In this document: positions 59,226-64,000 of the stretch, piece by piece
Numbering within the stretch: position 1 is the first letter of the stretch
Layout: every line of letters begins with the position of its first letter
NCBI GenBank assembly: GCA_973895155.1
Contig: OZ316892.1
Span: 27,962,001-28,026,000, forward strand
Direction of reading: 5' to 3'
Origin: Marsupella aquatica
Lineage: Eukaryota; Marchantiophyta
Length of the DNA: 64,000 nt
Program-made: the position numbers and the translations under genes
Notes under the pieces: generated by a model
What the model saw: only the letters and a program-made list of their open reading frames with translations
What the model was told of the DNA's origin: nothing
Database searches by the model: none

Positions 59226-59770
59226 AACTCCTACTATAGCCGGCCCCACTAACTATTCCACTTAAAGTCGGTGGGAGGAACAGCACCTCCTCCAGGCACC
59301 ACACTTCCTCCTGGCACCACACTTCCTCCCGACACCATTGTACCTTGTAGAGATCACCTCCGCAACAATCTCATTCGATGCCGAGCTCCAGCCTCGTCTG
59401 CAGTCCATGGCAATCCCAATTCCCTCCCCTATTGATCAACCGATCCCCTGCATCCTCCGATTGCGTTCGAAAGCCAGCTCCGCAATGCAGTTCTGCAATT
59501 CCTCCTCCTCCTCCCTCCCCCCTCCTCACTTCAGCAGCGCGCTTATCTCGTTGGTGGCCGAGGAGCTACGATCACCTCTCAGATAAGTCACCCAATCCTC
59601 TCGACACAAATTAACAATTCCTCCTTCGCCACCTTCCTCTCACTTCAGTAGCTCGTCAGTCAGACGCCGAGATGTGCTATCAAATCCCTTTTGGCGAGCA
59701 CAAGATAAAATACCCGAAGTTTCTAAGCAGTAACGCTCCACGACGTCATAGCCGATGCAATTCTGCTGCA

Positions 59771-59990
59771 ATTGCTCCTCCTCCTTCCTCTCCGTCCCTC
59801 CCTCCCTTCCTTAAGCACCTATGCCATAGCCAAGAGGTTTGACCTCGAACTTAAACGCAGCAATAGTGAGGACCCTCCTTCCTCTCCGTGCCTCCCTCCC
59901 TCCCTTCAGCACGTACCTATGCCATAGCCGAGAGGTTCAACCTTGGACTTAAACGCAGCAATAGTGAGGACGCAGCAATAGTGCGTGAGC
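59771..59990. repeat. ~105-bp tandem repeat, CT-rich
   Basis: CCTCCTTCCTCTCCGT.CC, followed by CTATGCCATAGCC.AGAGGTT and AAACGCAGCAATAGTGAGGA, occurs twice with small differences. A CT-rich coding-like stretch at 59338-59586 precedes it but has no recognisable domain. Confidence 0.7.
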
Positions 59991-60039
59991 AGCAAAACTT
60001 TATATCTAATATATCAACGTAGTTACTTGTCTATGTGTT

Positions 60040-60430
60040 CAATTCAAGGCCGGTCAAGGGAAACCCAACAATGAGTTTATTTATTCATTCATATTCTGAT
60101 TGTTCACTCCACGTAACGGAGTCTAGTGATGTTGGATGTCAACCACCAACTTGTTTTGAGACCTGGTCTGTATGTTATAGTCTCTGTTTAATACAATTTT
60201 TTTACAATAGAAAATATACGGGTCCACAACATTCTCCTAAGTTCTTCAATCTCGCAATTATCTGGTTATCCCACCACATTGCTGAAAGCTTAACTCATTG
60301 GAATACTAACTGATTGGAATGAATTTATACAAAAAACTTGGATGAAGAGAAGTTAGAAAATTGCCTTGTAGGATCTAGTTGCAAAACCGTTTCAATCCGT
60401 CTGCTGTGCTTGCAAGGAAGGGATCTTCGC
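60040..60430 (-). pseudogene. Decayed copy of the small coiled-coil gene
   Basis: The reverse complement matches the end of exon 1 (ACGGATTGAAAC, about 60395), intron 1 (TTTTCTAACTT then TTCATCCAAGTTTT) and exon 2 (GTCTCAAAACAA then GTTGGGTTTCCCTTGACCGG) of the gene at 38866-39701. Stops interrupt the exon 2 frame (for example AATGAATAAATAA where the gene has AATGGGATAAATCAA), and the intron 1 copy has extra repeated bases. The 5' coiled-coil part and exon 3 were not found. Because the intron is present, it arose by DNA duplication and not by reverse transcription. Confidence 0.85.
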
Positions 60431-60635
60431 GTTTGAAGATTTCCTGAGTTCTAGGGGGTTTGACATTGCACAAAGTTGTGCTAAGCTTGAGCTGTAGTCC
60501 CTACATAATCTTGAGATGGCGATGTCCTAGGTATATTGTGATTTTCTTTGCAATTGTCTGTTAATTTGCAGTACTGTCACTTGTCTTGGCCTACGTGCAT
60601 AGCTCCCGCAACAAGTTGGCCAACTTGGTGAACCG

Positions 60636-61125
60636 CAATCTCATGTCCAAAGATCTCTATAGGGCAAAATCACTGATTCCTCAGAAATCATGAAAACCGA
60701 GACAGACTCCCTTCCAATTGTACAAAGCTAGATGGGCTCTCCCTTCCACTTAAATGATCTCCCAAAAGGTCAGGGTAACCTCATGTCCAAAGATCTGCAT
60801 GTAGAGTTTATTGAAAAATCAGCAATTTGGCCCAAACTGTACAAAGCTAGTTGGATTCTCCCTTCCACAGAACCATCTCACAAGAGGTTAATCTCATGTC
60901 CAAAGATCTCAGCGCAGAGTTTACGGCAAAACCAATGATTCTGCAAAGACAGTACAAAGCTAGACAAACTCTCACATCCACAAAACAATCTTGGAAGAGG
61001 TCAAGGCAATCTTGTGTCCAAAGATCTCAGTACATAGTTGCAAAATCAGCTACTCCAAGGAAATTGTACAAAGCTCAACAGAATCTCCTTCACACAGAAC
61101 TATCTTGCAAGAGGTCAGGGCAACT
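60636..61125. repeat. Minisatellite C, ATGTCCAAAGATCT type
   Basis: About four to five units of 110-125 bases. Each carries T(C/G)ATGTCCAAAGATCT, later TGTACAAAGCTA and then TCTC..TTCCACA.AA and AAGAGGTCA. Units differ by scattered changes. Plus-strand frames across it are artefacts. Confidence 0.88.
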
Positions 61126-61199
61126 ACATTGCCTGTGGGACCACGGACTTTGGGCACGATTCTGTCATTTCTTCAGGCGTTGTAAACAAGTCTAGGAAA

Positions 61200-62600
61200 A
61201 AGTAACACCAAAGTTTATAAACGAGGTAAAAAATAAAGTACAATGAAAGGAAAGAAAAAGTGTTCCAAAGAAAAAGAGGTCTAAAGAGTACAGACGCTGT
61301 AGAGTAGAGATGCTGTATATGGTAGTTGCTTGTATTGGTAATAAGACAAGATAGTATTTTGTCATTTGATTTTTTCATTTAATAGTTCTAGAAGTGCATT
61401 TATTTTTCTTTGGAGTCCTATAGCAAGGAGATTGAATATTGCTTTTTGTGATTTATTTTTGCACTCTCTGGCAAATTATTTTATCTTTCATTTTTGGCTA
61501 GACATTACATCACATTGACAGGGCTAAACAATACATCACATTTGAGCGGAAGTTCAGAATGTGTTCTATTCAGGTTTACACCATGAACTGTCTTTATAAC
61601 TTCTTTTATTTCAAAATGCGTACATCACAAAAGGTGTAATATGTACATCAGGAACAAGAATGGTGCGGGTAAACCTGTACATCAGGCCTGCCTTACAATC
61701 GAGACCCCAAAATTACTACTGCTACACTTACAGGAGTCTATGTCCAATATGCTGGAGCAAAATGAAGTATAAGTTGCTTGGTTCTAACAAAACCCGCGCC
61801 GAAACCTCTAAACACTGGATTTAATATAGCTGGCCAAAACCAATTCAACAATCTATTTGTCCAACAAGACACATTTAGCAACTAACACCAAGTCTCTAAT
61901 CTTTATCCATATTCTGCTCCTTATGTCTTTTGGACAATCAGTCTTGGTGACCCGCCCATTCTCATCTATGTTCACTGTCTGTTTCTCTCACTCCATCCTG
62001 CATCAACTCCTATGCAAAATGGACACTACTGCCATTCTCTGTCTCGTTCTCTATTGAGTGGTCGTTCTCTGTAGGACAAGCAATGGGATCATTAGTGAGT
62101 CTCAATGTAATCTGTTTGCACCATTGGCAGTGTGTCGACAAGTGGGATATATTGTAGCAAGTTGTATGGGTCTATTATTCCCGCCCTTGCAACTTGCAAA
62201 TGACTGTCGTCTGCAGGTCTCTGTGGAGGCTCCTCATCCCAGTAGCGGTGTGGCAATCAATATTCCTACTAGTAGTGAGCTTTCCTTCTTTTAGACAGTG
62301 CAATCTACTTGATGTTGATTCCTTCCTTCAGGTTCTTGGCCTCTTTAACCATTTTTTAGTTAGTATTTTACTCCCGGTTTTACTTGACCTTTGTAGGTGA
62401 TTTTGATTTTACATAGAGTTTAACCTCCCTCTTAACTTCTCCATAGGTTAACTTGCCTGCCGGCTTTGGCTCCTATGTTGCCTTTCTGGGGCCCCCTTCC
62501 AGTGGGTTTTCATGAATTTTACTGGAAAAATTAAAATAAATTAATAAATCTTGAAGTCATTTGCGGGTTATGTTACCTAGAGTATAAGGATAGTCTGGGC
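61200..62600. other. No gene seen
   Basis: AT-rich sequence without supported genes. Plus-strand frames at 61857-62400 are short, hydrophobic and T-rich, with no recognisable domain. Around 62580-62700 several TCTGGG/CAGTCTGG and GGTTCAGGCTAGAACC phrases resemble the repeats at 29140-29700. Confidence 0.45.
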
Positions 62601-62819
62601 CCAGGGTTACTAGGTTAACAGGGTTATGAGCAGTCTGGGAACAGGGTTCAGGCTAGAACCCCAGCCCAGACAGTCCATATGAATGTAAATATTGTCTGGA
62701 AACAAGTTAATGAGCATGATTTTTTGGGCATCACATTATGGATATGGCAGAGACCTCCAGAATCCCTACACACCGTTGAAAATTTGGTTCTTGACAAAAT
62801 CTATGGATTCTGGCCCTAA

Positions 62820-63251
62820 GAGCATCTCCAATGGTTTAGGGGTCAATGACCTCTAAACTCAAAATATTGCACATCACTTGGAGGCCTAGAAATTAGAATA
62901 GTCATCATATTGAATTCAATCACGAGGGGTTTACTGTTTTTTTTAAACCTCTATCCCTCCAAAATGATGTGATGTCATACATGGGTTCAAGATCTCAATC
63001 ATATCCTGTATCTTGTGACATGTGGTGAAATCTCTCACATAGATGAGTATAGAGGTCAGGATAGAGGTCTCTCTCCTGGCTGCCATTTTTACCAAATATG
63101 GAAGTCAAGGGTTGTGAAAGTGGAGGCTGGCTGCCCAGTTATCTAGGGATAGGGACCACCAGTGGGAAGCCATCCCTCCAAATTCAACCCCTATATGTTC
63201 TTTTTAGAGGTACAGGTGCATTTGACCCTCCCGCTCCCGCTGGAGATGCTC
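62820..63251. mobile_element. Tourist/Harbinger-like MITE
   Basis: The ends GAGCATCTCCA (62820-62830) and TGGAGATGCTC (63241-63251) are perfect inverted repeats, and each is flanked by TAA (62817-62819 and 63252-63254), the 3-base target duplication typical of PIF/Harbinger elements. The 432-base interior has no coding capacity. The family signature (GAGCATCTCCAA..G at the end) is one commonly seen in plant genomes. Confidence 0.85.
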
Positions 63252-63640
63252 TAACCCGGAGAAGAGCAAACTGGTTGCATATTTTACACCCCTAATCGAA
63301 AGGAAAGAAGTACACATCGGTTTACACACCAAGCCACCAAACCAGAGTATCTTGTTCATGCCACAACCCAGACAAGAGAATAGCCCTCATATTGAATTCA
63401 ATCACAAGGGGTTCACTGCTTTTTAAATCCTCTATCCCTCCAAATTCAACCCCTATATGTTCTTTTTTAGAGGTTACAGGTGCATTTGACCCTCCCACTC
63501 AGCTGGAGATGCTCTAACCCGGGGAAGAGCAGCATATTTTTGGCCCCTCATAGAAAGGAAAGAAGTACATATGGGATTTACACACCAAGCCACCAAACCA
63601 GAGTATCCTGTTCATGCCACAACCCAAATAAGAGAATAAC
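63173..63640. repeat. Tandem duplication of the MITE right end and flank
   Basis: About 63173-63395 is repeated at about 63437-63640: CCTCCAAATTCAACCCCTATATG, then the inner-end phrase CTGGAGATGCTCTAACCCGG, then GGAAAGAAGTACA and CCAAGCCACCAAACCAGAGTAT. The second copy of the MITE end lacks its left partner. The phrase ATTGAATTCAATCAC.AGGGG occurs inside the MITE (about 62912) and again between the copies (about 63392), so recombination between MITE sequences could have produced the duplication. Confidence 0.8.
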
Positions 63641-64000
63641 CCAAATTAGAATAAGGGGGTGTCTGTTTACGCGTGTCGGCGGGTGTCATCCGGGTCGCCA
63701 TTCAAATATCACTTTCGGTCGATTGATCGACAGAAAACGATAGACGTGATTTCCAACGAGAAAATTTATAGCGGTGTGGACCGCACTAGCGTCGGTCTGG
63801 ACAGACGGTGATGTGACACCACACGATTGAACCCCTATAACCTAGGGCAGACTCTCGCCCGTCAGATCTTGACGCTCGAACTGCTCCATCCAAGCACCGT
63901 TGGCTCCTTTCGCCTCCGTGGACTCTGGCGATTCGTCTGCCGGGGACCGTTCCGTCACGGCGGCGGAGGTGACCGACCATGGCACCAGACACGACTATCC
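63641..64000. other. Window end; no supported gene
   Basis: GGGGGTGTCTGTTTACGCG at about 63655 resembles the terminal motif of some plant non-autonomous DNA transposons, but the other end lies outside the window. CG-rich sequence from 63840 may be the start of a gene continuing to the right. I cannot support a call. Confidence 0.35.

Noticed and set aside
59007-59249. VGVGVGLGLG frame
   Set aside because: Product of six-base low-complexity repeats.
61857-62400. Hydrophobic plus-strand frames
   Set aside because: Short, T-rich, no domain, no splice structure joining them.
1-64000. tRNA or rRNA genes
   Set aside because: I looked for T-loop GGTTCGA.TCC-type signatures and found no convincing cloverleaf; a tRNA scan would be needed to exclude them.

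Overview
The window looks like nuclear DNA of a land plant, probably a bryophyte or another early-diverging lineage. The protein-coding genes are plant-type: a chloroplast PPR protein of the BFA2/At4g30825 kind, UPF2, a UBP23-like deubiquitinase, a plant GH27 glycosidase, and a complex I assembly factor. Most have several short introns with GT..AG borders. Short runs of the plant telomere motif (TTTAGGG) also occur. I cannot name the species from sequence alone. Exon borders were worked out by hand from reading frames and splice sites, so expect errors of one or two bases, more where stated.

Layout. 1-3020: no recognisable gene. 3021-6559 (-): chloroplast PPR gene in four exons. 7160-9715: diverged repeats and a minisatellite. 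9908-12270 (+): seven-exon alpha/beta hydrolase. 13485-17159 (-): UPF2 in one uninterrupted frame. 17347-20040: minisatellites and simple repeats. 20143-26358 (-): multi-exon GH27 glycosidase with a C-terminal membrane helix. 27765-30060: a second minisatellite, a truncated hydrolase copy and more repeats. 30829-33686 (-): NDUFAF2-like complex I assembly factor in eight exons.

32965-55230 is a large tandem segmental duplication. Unit 1 (about 32965-41590) and unit 2 (about 41593-55230) share their left part (NDUFAF2 5' exons plus AT-rich flank), a GC/purine-rich promoter-like part, and their right part. Their central genes differ. Unit 1 carries a small three-exon gene for a coiled-coil protein of unknown function (38866-39701, +). 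Unit 2 carries the nine-exon UBP23-like deubiquitinase (47600-52416, +), whose last exon is repeated three times in tandem (52132-53310). The unit 2 NDUFAF2 copy keeps only exons 1 and 2.

55230-64000 holds a decayed TRF4/PAPD-like poly(A) polymerase fragment, a decayed antisense copy of the coiled-coil gene, a minisatellite and a Harbinger/Tourist-like MITE.

The intact genes do not form one pathway. They serve plastid RNA metabolism, lipid/ester hydrolysis, nonsense-mediated decay, cell-wall or glycan trimming, mitochondrial complex I assembly and deubiquitination. The most notable features are the intronless UPF2, the perfect-looking triplication of a terminal coding exon, the exchange of the central gene between two tandem units, and the small coiled-coil gene whose architecture resembles a fungal family.
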